A stretch of DNA of 64,000 bases from Hanleya hanleyi. Taxonomy: Eukaryota > Mollusca > Polyplacophora > Lepidopleurida > Hanleyidae. The stretch's first letter is position 1. The number at the start of each line of letters is the position of its first letter. Positions 26,101-40,023 of the stretch are shown one piece after another. The DNA is taken from contig JAVTVY010018855.1 in the NCBI GenBank assembly GCA_036873755.1, forward strand, positions 1 through 64,000, given 5' to 3'. The notes under the pieces were generated by a model. It had not been told where the DNA came from. It worked only from the letters and a program-made list of their open reading frames with translations, and ran no database searches. A program made the translations under genes and the position numbers.

Positions 26101-29100
26101 ATTTTGACTGTTCTAACCTGTCGTATATATGTACTTATATGATGTATTGTTTTGAAGTTGACTTTACCTTGAAGTTTCTTTTTCATTGTGCAGCCTGAAG
26201 GCATGACTGGATCAGCACCATTGGACCCTGAGCCAAAGGTGGGACTGGCAGCAGAAATATCTATCCTGACAGAGACTTTGCCACCTCTACAGCTTCAGCC
26301 TGTACCGGCACAGGTGGTGGTTTCTCCGAAATCTGCAAGAGATCCCCGTGTATCCCGAGATCCAAGGAGAGGATCCAAAGACCCTCGAGTGACGGGACAG
26401 CCAACCACATTACCCTCCACACAGCTCTCGGGTCCTGTACCAGCTAGAACGAATACTCCCAGAGGGAATGCAAAGCCACGCATTGGACCAAAGTCGCCTA
26501 CAAAATCTCTTAGTGCTAGTAGTATTTCTTCGAGTGCTAGCTCTGCAGTTAGCAGCAGTTCCAAATCTCACACTGCCGTGTCTGAAGTGCGCAGCAAAAA
26601 GGTTCCTGGTAAGGCAGAGAATTCATTATCAGTGTCAAAATCTAGGACAACAAAATCAGAAAAACATTCTCCAGCAAAAAGTGAAAATGTCGGGAAGACT
26701 AAAGAGGTCTCCAGCCCCAGGAAATCCAGCCCAAGAGCTGCCAAGAAAGTTGACGTCAAGACCAGTAAAAGTGATGACGGCAAAAGCAGTAAAAATGATG
26801 AGAGCAAAACTTGTAAAGGTGATGATGGTAAAAGCAGTAAAAGTGATGATAGCAGAACTGGTCAACGTGAGGAGCACAAAACCGGAAAAATTGAGGACAG
26901 TAAGGCAGGTAAAAGTGAGAACAGCAATACTGATAAATGCGATACTGCAAAATCTAGAAACCATGGTGACAAAGATAGACATGAGAAAATGAGGGAAACC
27001 TTGTCAGGTCCAGCGGACCGAAGGAGTAGAAGCAGTTCTGAAGATTCCTCGGCAAGTTTCAAACGAGATCGCTTTCCACGAAACCAAGATGGCCAAGATG
27101 GTAGGAGAGAACACTTTCAGCGACGACAACCAGTGTACAGAAAGAGGCGATCTGGAGAAAGTAGCGATGAGGATGAAAGCAGAAATTTCAGGGGATGGAG
27201 AGGACCTCCAGACAAGAGGGAGCGACTAGATGTTTATGACCATCAAGGAAGGTCAAGATCACCAAGGTCAAGGTCTCCTGATAGGTATGGAAATGGGAGG
27301 AGAACCAGCAAGGATAGGGAGAGTAGACACAAGGATGGGGAGAGTAGACACAAGGATGCCACAAAGGGCAAGAACCAACCAGTTAAAGCAGAGATAAAAA
27401 GCGAGAAGGTTGATTCTCCAAGTGAGAAAACTCGGAGGAACGATAAGCAGGATGTCACAAAGACTGACAAGAATCAACCTGGCAAACGAGAAGAGACAAA
27501 GAAGGAAGAGGAGAAGAAAGTGGAGAAGAAAGTTGACAAAGAAAAGCAGCAGAGAAGTGAACGGTTGGTGTCCGAGGGCAAAGACACAGAGCGAGAAATA
27601 AAGAAAGAAAACAGCAGAAATCGGGAGAAAGACAAGGCTGAACAGCAGAGTAGCAGTGACACAGCAAGAGAGGGAGATGAAACTCATAAAGGCTTCAGAA
27701 TACCTCGTAAACGTGAAACCGATGACAAAGAGAATCAGGAAGAGAAACCGGAAACTAATGATGGGTCACCCATTAAGAAGCTTCGTGTGACCATAGAGGA
27801 GAACAAAATAAAACAAGTTACAGCTATGGATGATGACATAAGGTTTGTGATTATAATATTATTTTAACAGGTTTTTATTTTAATTTAATTATAGCTGACT
27901 GATACAATCCGTCGATTAAGATGCAGCACTACTCTTCAACATAGAGCTTGGAAGTTGTACAGTGAAACCTGTAAATACTGACACCTGCGTAAACTGACCA
28001 AACTCTAGATACCACCATATCCATGACCCCAGTGCTTAAATTTGAAGTATTTTCAACCTCGATAAACCAGAACCCTGTCAAAAGCATGGTCGTTTTACAC
28101 AGGTTTCCCTATATATTCCCTACTTCATGAACAGGGAATAGTTGATTCAAATTGCATTATTTATGCTGGTCATCTCTGACAAATATTAATTTTCAGTTCA
28201 CCCTCCTGAATGTTGCACTGTTGCTATACTAACAAGTGCCTTGTTTATTCCAGTGATCTTTTCGGCTCTGAAGACCAGGATCATAGACTCTTGCCTCATA
28301 CTCCATCAGCCAAACGAAGCCCAAGAGGTTTACCATTGAACAGTCCCTCTAGCATTAGATGGGCTAAGTATAAGATGGAACATCCTCAAGACTTTCCATT
28401 CAGAGATGTTGATGAACGCCTTCCACCACCAATTTCTCCCGGAGACATTGACATGAGACATCAAATGACTAGTCGAGGAATGATGTCCCCGCCATTAAAT
28501 ATCCAGGGTAGTTATCCTCCTATGGCATGCCCGCCATTGCCACCACCCTTCCCCAGAAGGGTTCTTGGCATGGATCGACGATTGAGTATTGACCCCGATA
28601 CAAAGATTCCCAAGGAACTATCCATGCATTCTAAGGCTGACATATTGGAAAAAGCAGAAACTTTGCGCCATGCAGGTGGCCTGAGTCATGAGCAACACCA
28701 AGACTTGCTGGCAATGCTGGGTGAATTGTACGACTATCAGAGAGAAAGAGCACACCAGCAGCAACTTTCTAGAAGCACTTCCAAGGAAGATGGTGTGTCA
28801 CCAGATGAGAGAGAGCGAAGGTTCCACCAGCAAGAGAACCGTGTTGGGAAGGAGGGTATGCACATGGAATCAAAGGGTATGGACAATAATCCTCCTGGTA
28901 GCAATGTGTCGCCATCCAAGGACATCGATTTGAGAGTTGCGGGCCCAAACCAAACACCACCCCGGCTGATGGACATCATGGACACTTCACCATCCCATGC
29001 ACAGGATAAGGGGTCCTCCATGTCCCATCCACCAATGGACATTGATTTGCGCCAGGAACATGGACGCCCTTCGAGAGATGTTGATTTGCGTTCAGCACTT

Positions 29101-32100
29101 CCTCTACAAAGAGACCATCCTGTTTCTGAGATGCCGGATAGATTCCTACCACCTCGTGGCAGGCCACCACATTCTCGGGCTGACCGTGCTCCTCCGAAGA
29201 AGGAACAGAGAGGCCAAAGGTACCAGGATGAGCCAGTACCCCATCCACAGGGCATGGGCCCAGGACAGGACATGGGCCCAGGACAGGACATGGACCCATC
29301 AAGAATGCGACAACTTCCTGGTCTCCGGGGTGAGGGTATGCCAGACAACATGAGGAACTTGAATAGCTTTGGGCCATCCGATAATAGGCCTGCATTTGAC
29401 CGTGACCAGAGGAGACCTGAGGATAGGCGATCAGTTATTATACCACATGAAGATTTAAGATGGGCCATGGACCCAGGTATGCTTGGCTTTGATGATCACC
29501 AAGAAGTAGTTATAAACAAATCGCCATATTCTTTGCACATAGGTGGTAAACCAAGGCCAATAAAACTAGATGGAAGAGAACACAAGATCATGGCTCATCA
29601 GAAACCTGGAGGAATCCTTGTTGATGGAGAGCTTGTCTACAGGTTTGGCGAACCAGTCACGGATGTGGAGATTGGATCTAGGTGGTATAAACTATTCTAC
29701 CATGGTCCATCCAGATTGTTTTGGATAAATGGGGAGCCATTTGAAGTTCGGATTGATGCTCCACCGAAGAGGGTGGTCTTGGATGGTAAAGATTTCTTCG
29801 TACAGATTGATGGCCGAGATATGATGATCCTAATTGACCGTTTGGAGACGGGGCCATATGGAGGACCTCCTCGGGAGCTCTCACTGGATGGTAGGACCTT
29901 TGAAATCCGCTTTGACCCACCCCCCCGTAATATTCTTTTGGATGGTGAACAGTGTGAGTTGGTGCTGAATACGAAAATACCAGTGATCATGATTCGGGGT
30001 AAACCTCATGTGATTGCATTTGATGGACCACCAAGGAATGTGCTTATCGATGGAAATAACTATTTGGTGCCCTGTGATTCGCCAGTTAGAATAAGACTTG
30101 GTAATCGAGCTCACGTCTTGGCCCTTGGTGGCCCAGCTCATGAAGTTATCATTGATGGCAAATGGTTTGAGGTAAAGTTTGGGGGTCCTACCAGAAAAAT
30201 ACAACTCGGAAACCATATGTACTCATTCAGCTTAGAAGGTCCCCCACCTGAAGTGAAAATATTGGGTGAAGTTCCAATGGATTATGAAACTCCAGTGCTG
30301 ACTGACCAGCAAAGAAAGAACAAGCCTTATTTCCGCCTTCCATCTGCCATTGTCACTCCAGCAAATAGATCATCGCCTGGACCAACAGGGCCCAGTGGAC
30401 CACTTATGTCAGACAGGGGCCCAGGATTTGAACCAGGCCCTGGCCCACATGAAAGACTTTCACAGCCTAGTGGAATGATGCCAAAACAACCAGATGAAAT
30501 GATACTTCAACAACCCAGAGGTGGTATGATGCCTCAACAACCTGGTGGAATGATGCCCCAGCGGCCCAGTGGTGGAATGATACCTCAACCACCCAGTGGT
30601 GGAATGATGCCTCAACAACCTGGTGGACTGATGCCCCAGCGTCCCAGTGGTGGAATGATACCTCAACAATCCGGTGGTGGAATGATGCCTCGACAAGCGA
30701 GTGGTGGAATGATGCCTCAACAACCTGGTGGAATGATGTCTCGACGACCCATTGGAATGATGCCTCAACAGACTGGTGGAATGCCTCGACCCGGTGGAAT
30801 GATGCCTCAACAGCCGGATGGAATGATGCCTCGTCCTAACATGCCACAAATTTCCCAACTGAGACCAGATATGCCTATGCCGCTACAACCACATGGGCCT
30901 GGCATTATTGGAATGGCCCCGATCAACCCACAAATGATGGGGGGCATGCCTGGGGTAGGACTCCAGGGAATGCCATCAAACCCCGTCCAGATGAATCTCC
31001 CCCAGATTACGCCGACCTTATTTGCCAATGTTTCTCAATCACTGAACTTGCTATCACAGATGAACCCTGGTCTACAGCAAGTGTCAACCGTGAACCAGCC
31101 AATGGTACCAAACACAGGTCTTCCTCAGCCTCTGATGAGTATCCTGGCACAACCTACCCTGACCAACCCAAACTTTCCTGTGTTGTCAACTTCAGGAATG
31201 GTTCAACCCATGCAGTCTTACTCGATACAGACCTCGCAGGGACTTCCCATCACTACCTCATCATCATTTGGATTACCTGGTCAAGCGACAACTACAGGTG
31301 GACTCACTGGTGTTCTCTCCAGTCTTTTCCAATCAGGTACAGCACTGGAACTTGAGACCCTCATTTAATGATATTGTTTTATGTCTATCCGAGTTGTAAA
31401 ATATCAAATCATATGAATAATTCTTAAATTCCATTATGAGCTTCTTGTTTTAAATAGTCTGGAGTAAATATAAATTTAATGACTCTCTTGTTTTGTATGG
31501 TGTAATGGTATTCGGAGTATATAGATCTGTTATGCTTCTGTTATACATCGAAGACTTGGTAGATAATTCAATTGTCGGACATTTAACTCCAATGTTTGGA
31601 TATTCTGGTCTGTGCCAACCGGTCCACACCGGCTGTACACCTATTTGACCTGAATATAGCCATAGATCTCTATGATCACCATTGATTATTGCAGCAGCAC
31701 CACAGCCGAGTGCAGCGCCTGCTCCATTCGATGTCGGCTCACTCTTCCAGAAGCTTGTCTCCTCCGGTATCATCAACAAGGTGGAACAGAAATCTGAAGA
31801 GAAAATGGAAGACAAAGAGGAGAAAGAAGAAAAACTGGTATGTACATAGGTGTACTGGGAATCCATTACAACCTCATAAAATCATGGTTATCTAGATTAT
31901 AGTTTCTGAATGCCTTTATAGTCCATATCAATATATGCTTTTCGGAATCCTGTCTCGGTTACCATTTTATAGACAACCTCGAAACTTGCATTGAAGATAC
32001 TTGGTATTTTGCTGGTACTATATAGATTATCACAGATGCTTGTAGTCCCCATGGGGTCTCCAGGCAATTCTCTCCTGTACAGAGGGATTCCTTGGAAATT

Positions 32101-35100
32101 AGGGCTTCCACTTCAATCGGGTGGCCACATTACTTTAGCATTCTCTAGCTAGTCTAGTGGCTTAATGCCATTTTTCAACGAAATCGCGACATGCTGGATT
32201 AAAGCACCAAACTTGACAGAGTCAATGTACATGACATGTACAAACATTCCGCATGGCGGTGCCCGACCTGAGTGACCTAGTTTTCGAAAAATCAAAGATG
32301 GCGGCCAGTACGCCTGTCAAACATATAAATACCCCTATTTCTTCTTGTTGGGTTAGTGTGTTCATTAAAATGACCAAATATGCCTTTGTGAAGCCTAGAA
32401 ATTGATATATTGGTACCTCGAACCCTTTGCAACCATAAACATTGTCAAAAGATAGGAGTTTTAACTCTACCTGGTCTTTTTGTGGGGGGGGGGAGGGGCA
32501 CTTTCCACCACCCCCTCCCCACTTGGTCAACTTTTCTCTGCTGCTTCAAAACGATGAAACCTAGCTAGGGGGCTGAAACTTCGTGACTTTTTAGCTTATC
32601 GTATTGGGGTCATTTTAAGGCCATTTGCATATCATCCAGAGCAGAGGATCATGGGTAAATCCAAAATGGCGGCATGTATCCCAGAATGTCGTGTTTTCAG
32701 TCCTTTCTGTCCACTTCTTTGCACTTTTTCTGGCGAAAAATGACTAGAAAGTAATTAGGTAAAACTAGTTATTGTCTATTATACGTAGTGGTTTTTAAAA
32801 AGAAAAATCGAAAAATAAAAATTTTGATAAATCGCCCAAAAATAGGCCAAAAAATAGTTTCACTGAATATGACGTCACGGTTATGTCATCATGACGGCCA
32901 TTCTGCATTTTTTAAAAGATACCGTGTGGTAAGTTTCAGTACTCTGCTGAAGTTGTATTTTTGTTGTGAGAGGCTAGGAAATTTCAAGTGTCCCGAGGAG
33001 AAACCTGACGAGGGAGCTTTGAAATACTACGATGATTTAGTAAGGAATTGCAAGAGCTTTCAGGAACTTGATGCAGTGCTCGTCGCCACCATGAATGACC
33101 TACCACATGATGTAACTTAGCTTTTCTGCTAAAACATATGAAAAAATCAGCATACATTTCCCACGATCGTTTTGAGCCAGAGCCGACAGAAAAGATGGCA
33201 TGCCACCGGACATATGAGAATCGGATTTGGGGGGTGGCCAATCAAACTGGCCCAGATTTTTCCCCTCTTAAAATTTGGAAAGCTTATATTGATATTTTCT
33301 AGAGTTGAATATTGTAGAAACATTTAATAATAGATCAGAAACCATTTTCCGCTCAGTCCGATATAATGGCCAATCGTTGATCCCTAGGAGCTTTAGTCCG
33401 TAATATCACCTTGCACCCCAAAACCATTTAGGGGTTTGTAACCTACAGAAGTGCGGAGAGAAAGAGCCAAATCGTGTCGTCGGTTGAAAGTGAATACTTG
33501 GTAGAATCCCGGATGTTTGCGACTAGTTTCCTATATTAAAAGCGATGTTGAAGAGGTAACCCACGTATATTACGGTCCTTGATCAGACTACTCCTGACTC
33601 CATCAGAAAGTGCGATAGGAGCCTATTCTTTAGCCTGGATTTGTTGATGGTCTTCGACATTCCGAGAATGCTTGTCGCTCTTCATATACTACACGTAACT
33701 CGGCAAACCTGAATATGTAGGTTCTCTTTTCAAAATTTCTTTCAATGTAGAAAAATGACTATGGAGACACCTTGGATTCTACAATGCCTAAACTTTTACC
33801 TGCCTACGACTTGTCTTCAAAATTCTAAAGCAATTATTGTAAGCCATCAAACATCTATTATGTTATTTAGCTCCGATAAACATTTGCCGCTAAATCTCCT
33901 CCGGCAATCTGTGATAAGAGTTCTGTATCTTGCAGCTGGGTAACCATCTTCCATAGATTTGTCTAGAGTTACCGTTGAGCATATATGCAGCACTCATTGA
34001 GCGTACATACAGAAGATTGCTCGGTCCTACCAGAGGCTCCGAGTGATTGGCGTTTAGACTTCTGTTTCCCCGAACCAGCGTTATTTATTCGCTTGTTCTT
34101 TCAAGTTTTTTTGCTGGGAAAACTTAGATGACATGCTTTGTGCCACTTAGCATGGTTCAGCAACAATTGCGCAGCACTTTCACATCCTCTTTCATAGTTT
34201 ACATAGTTTACATATCTTACGATACGATGTTTGACTTTAAAATAGTATCTTTTGACACTGTTTTTTTGCAAAGGGTTAGAATTACCAATATATTAATTTC
34301 TGAACAACACAAAGGTATATTTAGTCATTTCAATGAACATCCTAGACTAACACTGAACAGAAAGACGGGTATTTACATGTTTGACAGATATGCTGGACGC
34401 CATCTTGGATTTTTCGAAAACTAGGTCACTGAGGTCGTTCACCGTAATGCCGAATATTTGTATATAACATGTTCATTTACTATGCCAAAATGGGTCGGCT
34501 TCAATCCGGCATTTCACGATTTCATTCAAAAATGGCGCTCAGCCACAATACTAATGCCGTTCTTGTATTAGTAAATTGATGGCCTGAAGATCAACGACCT
34601 TGTAAATAAACATGCGGCCATGACTCGGTATTCATAGCCCTGTCGGAAGTACTTGGGAAACAGTTATTCGCGTGTGTCTAAATTATGTCACAGCTCAAGT
34701 TCTGTAGCTCAAGTTCTGTATTGTATATATAATGATAAACTAATTGGACTTGAATAATTCCCATATCTCGCCATGTTTCGTCAACTGATTGGCGGCCATC
34801 TTGATTTATGATTAAATCTGCCATTGTAACCTATTTGAAATATTCGTTTATGATCTGCGTGCCTCACAAAACCTATATATGGCCACTTCAAATAAGATGT
34901 TAGCCAACATACGAGCAAGGATATGACCATTTGAATATTTAGCGGCCATATTGGCGGCCATCTTGGATTTTGAGAGAACAAGGTCACCCAGGTCGGGCAC
35001 CTACCCGGGATATGCTTTTGCATCCTATGTACAGTAACTGTGGAAAGTTTCATGCTTTAATCCGGCGTGTCACGATTATTCACCTAAGCGACTGGACTAA

Positions 35101-38100
35101 GCAGAACAAAACTGGGGATCATGGTAAATTACATGTGATCTTATGATTGTGACAATTTCTGTCACAGATCTCCAGTATTGTAGTTTTGTGAATGTCTCTG
35201 GTAATGATTTTAAGCTTTCTTCTGTTGAATGCCTTCACCACTTTCAGAATTGTATGTTATATTTGTAGGATTTCCCTGAAGAGAAGATTGAAGATGTTCC
35301 TGATATCTCCGATTTCAATTTGGCTAAACTTAAAAAGTAAGTGTAATTGCTTTTCCATACGATCTATGATTTGAGTATAACTTTGGAATACGGTGACTTG
35401 GTGGTCTTAAACTAATTCTTGATGTTATACATGGTTTTTTTTATTTTTATGCGAATAATCCTGTTACGAAAGTAATTTCTGTGTGTGTTGAAATCTCTGG
35501 ATGATTATTCGAAATATATTTCTTTATTGATGGTCGATCTGTTCAAATACAGGAAGGTCGCAATATGTGTCCGTATCTGGTTGTCTGTCAGTGAGCTACC
35601 CAAAACTTTGAGAGATTCCAGTATTCATGTTGATTTTTCTTATACAATGTACTAAGTTTTTAACTTCCATCAAAGAATGGACAGTCTGGCTGTTGGTGAA
35701 GGAAAACCTGGGAGGTTGGATTATTGTGAGGCGCTCTCTAGCTGATAGATAGGGGACCATACACAAACAATCTGTCCTTGTGGGTTATCCCCTTTCATCA
35801 CTCCTAGTGTGGAAGCTGATCAGCTGTATTCTGTGGGGACAAGTTAGTGATAATGTTGCTCATATTGACCAGTTATTATGTTGTTCTGGTTTGTTTGCAG
35901 ACGTTACAATGGTGTCATTCAGAGGATTTATACTGGTATACAGTGTTCATCTTGTGGCATGCGCTTCCTCATGGAAGACACCGAGCGATACCGAGAACAT
36001 CTTGACTGGCATTTCCGACAAAACAAGAGAGAGAAGGAAGGAATCCGGGTGATCAAGAATCGGAAGTGGTACTACTCGATTAACGTAAGTATTGTACTGT
36101 ACAAGAAGCTACTGATCCTTCACTATAACAGTGTCTGAACTGCCTGGTAGTCTTACTGATCCTTCACTATAACAGTGTCTGAACTGCCTGGTAGTCTTAC
36201 TGATCCTTCACTATAACAGTGTCTGAACTGCCTGGTAGTCTTACTGATCCTTCACTATAACAGTGTCTGAACTGCCTGGTAGTCTTACTGATCCTTCACT
36301 ATAACAGTGTCTGAACTGCCTGGTAGTCTTACTGATCCTTCACTATAACAGTGTCTGAACTGCCTGGTAGTCTTACTGATCCTTCACTATAACAGTGTCT
36401 GAACTGCCTGGTAGTCTTATTTAGCCACATTAGTGAATAAGCTGGTGGAGGCATCCAGTGTCACTGTAAAACAACTGTTGCTATGAATGATGTATCTTAC
36501 AATGTTCTTTCTTCTTAAAGTCACTTTTAAGTTCTTCCAAAAGCTTATTAAACTCAGTCCTACCACGCTTTCTCGTAACTTAATATAAAAGGGTTTGTTC
36601 GTTTCATATCTGTTAAGTTTATCTAATTAGCCTTGAAAGTTTGTATAAATTGCTAAACCGAACTGTAATTCAATGTATTCAAAGGACTATCATTTCATCC
36701 CACAGGATTGGATTCAATATGAAGAGATTGAAGAATCTGAAGAGAGAGGTGTGTTATCTGATTCATTAACAAGAAAATTTACAAAATAATTTGCCTACTA
36801 CATATGAGAGTTGTATAATATGAATAATTGATCTTCAAATTTTGGTTGAGATATGTACGGAGGTTGGCATGGGGGTGGAAGAGATGAGGTGGGGGAGTGA
36901 AAGGCACTATATCTTTGGACAATACACTGTCCCCTAATTAAGTGATTTTACCATGGTAAGAAATAAAATTGGGGTGATCAGGGTAAAAAAAAAGTTCCTT
37001 CTGTGTACACTTTTCTGGAACAGACTAAGTTGATTTGGTGGTCTTATGGTTATTTGGTGGTCTTCATATGTTGATAAATTGACACTCAAAGATGTTGAAG
37101 GATAAGCCCATGTTGATTTTTATAAGACTAGACATATCTATTCATTACGTTTCACCTAGGCTGGATCCTGCCCCTGTTTTATAATGTAATTTATAGAGGG
37201 AAATGTCCGGGAACTGGATGACATGTCATGAGGGAGTATACTGTCCATTTTTTTCACCAATGCAAACTCGGCATTATATTTATTAAATAGAATATATGAA
37301 ATAGATAGATGTCCAGTTTATACTTCAGTCTGAAGTGTTTATAAACGACCCGTTTCCCTGTTTGTTTGACAGCACGTAGTAGTATATTTGAGAGGATGCA
37401 GCAGTCTAACACACACGAGCCATTGTTCCATCTACCAGCTGGAGAAGAGATCATCCGGTGTCCACCAGCCTCAGGCAATGAGAATGATGTAAGTTACATT
37501 TCAATTTCTGATAGAATGGATGGCATCATCGCAAACACCATGGTCTACCTTACCGACCATGGTCTACCAGTTAAGCACACATGCTACCCGTTTCGATTAG
37601 TTTCTCCAAAATTGTGGTCCTTTGTCTCCAACCTGTAACATACATGTCCGGACTGTGACTTCTGGATACTTGGTGAAGAAGTTGGAAACTTATCTGGGGA
37701 ATGATTACTATTATCTGCATGTGAATGGGTTTGGGAGAGGGGAGCATATAACTTCTGTGTTGTATTTTGAATGGCTCGGAACTGCTCACATTAGATATTC
37801 CATCTTGGTGAATACCATACTCAAACAAAAGATTTAAGCTTTTTACCATTCACTTGTTCCAGTGTATCAGAACTATGAACATTCTGTTGTAGAAACTTGA
37901 CTATTAAGCTACAATTCATATTTGATCAATCTCGGTGTACTATCTGCTGTGTGAAACTGAACACATTTTGATATATTTCCTCTCTGTGTTTTATGTAGGT
38001 GTGTGAGATATGTGGTGAACCGTTTGAACAGTACTTTGATGAGGATGAGGAGGCTTGGCACTTGAGGGATGCCGTCCGAGCAGCAGATAAGGTATGTCTG

Positions 38101-39982
38101 GCATGTAGCACATAGTTTATAAATGGCAGCTCTTCGTGGGGTTTCCAGGCGCAAAAATAAATAGGACCCAAATGTTTTGATATGATTTAAATATTGTTAG
38201 AAGCGACTTTAAATCATATTCGCTTACACACACTATATTTGCAATTTTTTTTTTAGTGGATTCACTTGGGGGAGACCATGTGTCAGAAATTGAGGTCAAG
38301 GTCATTATGGGCCACAAAATCTGAAACTAATTGAATTTGCTATATTTTTGTACTGGATTCATTAAGGGTAGAAGATTAGTCATATACCAAAATTGAGGTC
38401 AATGTTACTGTGGCCCATAAATCAGGACAAAATTGAAAATTACATTTTTTTTTACCCCTCGGCCATTTTGGCTTTGGAGTATTGTCATCGCCATGTCCGT
38501 CCGTCCGTCAGTCTGTTGCTGCATTTTAGGCAAAACCGCTCGAGACACAACCACCAAATTAGAACACTTATTTATCTAATGCTAAATCAGACGCCTATTG
38601 AAATTGGCTCCCCTCGGCCGATATTTTACAGAGTTATGCTCCTTTACAGATATTTTAATTTATATTTCTGTCTTATATGCTTGAATGTAGCCAACTATCT
38701 GCAGAACTATGTTTTGAAAAATTATTTATATTGTTGTATTCTAGAAGCCAACAAAAAATTACTCGCCTTGTCCCTTATTTTACAGAGTTATGCCCCTTTT
38801 TGGGTGCAGTTGTCTCTGATTTTGTGATCTATGCTTGAGTGTAACCAGTTATATATAATTAACTGTGTTTGGTACAGCTACAAAATTATGAGGGAACTTT
38901 TTTATCCAGTTGTAGTCTAGATACCTACAAAAAAATTAGTCGTCTCAGCCCGTATTTTATGGAGTTGTGCCCCTTTCGGATGTAATAATCTCTGATTTTG
39001 GGATCTGTAGTTGAAGGTGCTAAATTTTGGAAACTTATTTATCTACTTGTATTCTTACCCTGCGGCCATTTTGGCCTCTGGGTATTGTCGTCGCCATGTA
39101 TGTCTGACTGTTACCGCATTTTAGGTAAAACCGCTAGAGACACCACCACCAAATTTTTAACACTTATTTATCTAGTGCTAAGTCAGATGCCTATCAAAAG
39201 TGGCTCCCCTCGGCCCATATGTTACAGAATTATGCCCCTTTACAGATATATTAATTTCTATTTCTGTCCTATATGCTTGAATGTAACCAACTGTAGATGC
39301 TGAACTGTAATACTTAGCATGCTTAGTTGTATACTCCATACACTGATCTGTTGATACATTCATACATTGCAAGTTATAAATTACCTTTAGCTTGATCATC
39401 CCACATAGTGCTATCTCTTCCCCAATTCACACTACACATGGGTCTCAATCACTTGGGGAAAGCCCAGGGGTTTTGATTAGATCAATCTCATGTTTTCCAA
39501 TAATTAGATACATTAGGGACAGATATGCTGAGTACTAAAGTAGAGGTCAAGGTCACTCAATCCAAAGATCAGAAAATAGTTGTTTTGATTCAATGTTACA
39601 ATTCTAATTCAAGGCTTTGGGATGTGATCAACCACTAAGTCCGTCCAAATGTATTCATTTTGAGATAGTTTGAGCACTGTGTTCTCAGATGTACCTTAAG
39701 ATAAAGAAGAAAGAAAGACCCTGTTTATTTTGAAAACAAAAGGTCACTGAATTACTAAACAAGGAAATGCTGCATTTTGGTATAGCTAATTGTTGCACTC
39801 CTAAATTGAAATCTGTTAATTGTGCGGTCATATAGTGGAAGCAATTTTGGCTCGTGTTTGCTGCGAGTTTTATCCCGCCAAGTGAAGTAAAGGGGAGATA
39901 TTGTGAAGGGGGAGGGGGGGAAAGGATGTCATCGTCGGTGTCCCTGGCCTGGAAATGATAAGTTCTTTTGGTTTAGCAAATT

Positions 39983-40023
<41 letters not shown>

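Noticed and set aside
26468..27687. Several 60-170-codon ORFs on both strands inside PCF11 exon 5
   Set aside because: Shadow frames of a low-complexity Ser/Lys/Glu region.
30460..30858. His/Arg/Ser-rich ORF on the minus strand
   Set aside because: Antisense shadow of the GGMMPQQP repeats of PCF11 exon 6.
32788..33120. 110-codon ORF in intron 7
   Set aside because: Inside the long-TIR element, with a Lys/Ile-rich beginning from AT-rich DNA and no recognisable motif.
36111..36418. CRISPR-like array
   Set aside because: Repeats are contiguous with no spacers, and the window is eukaryotic.
38456..39300. Calling family 3 a complete mobile element
   Set aside because: No matching 3' complement or terminal hairpin was found, so it is listed only as a repeat pair.
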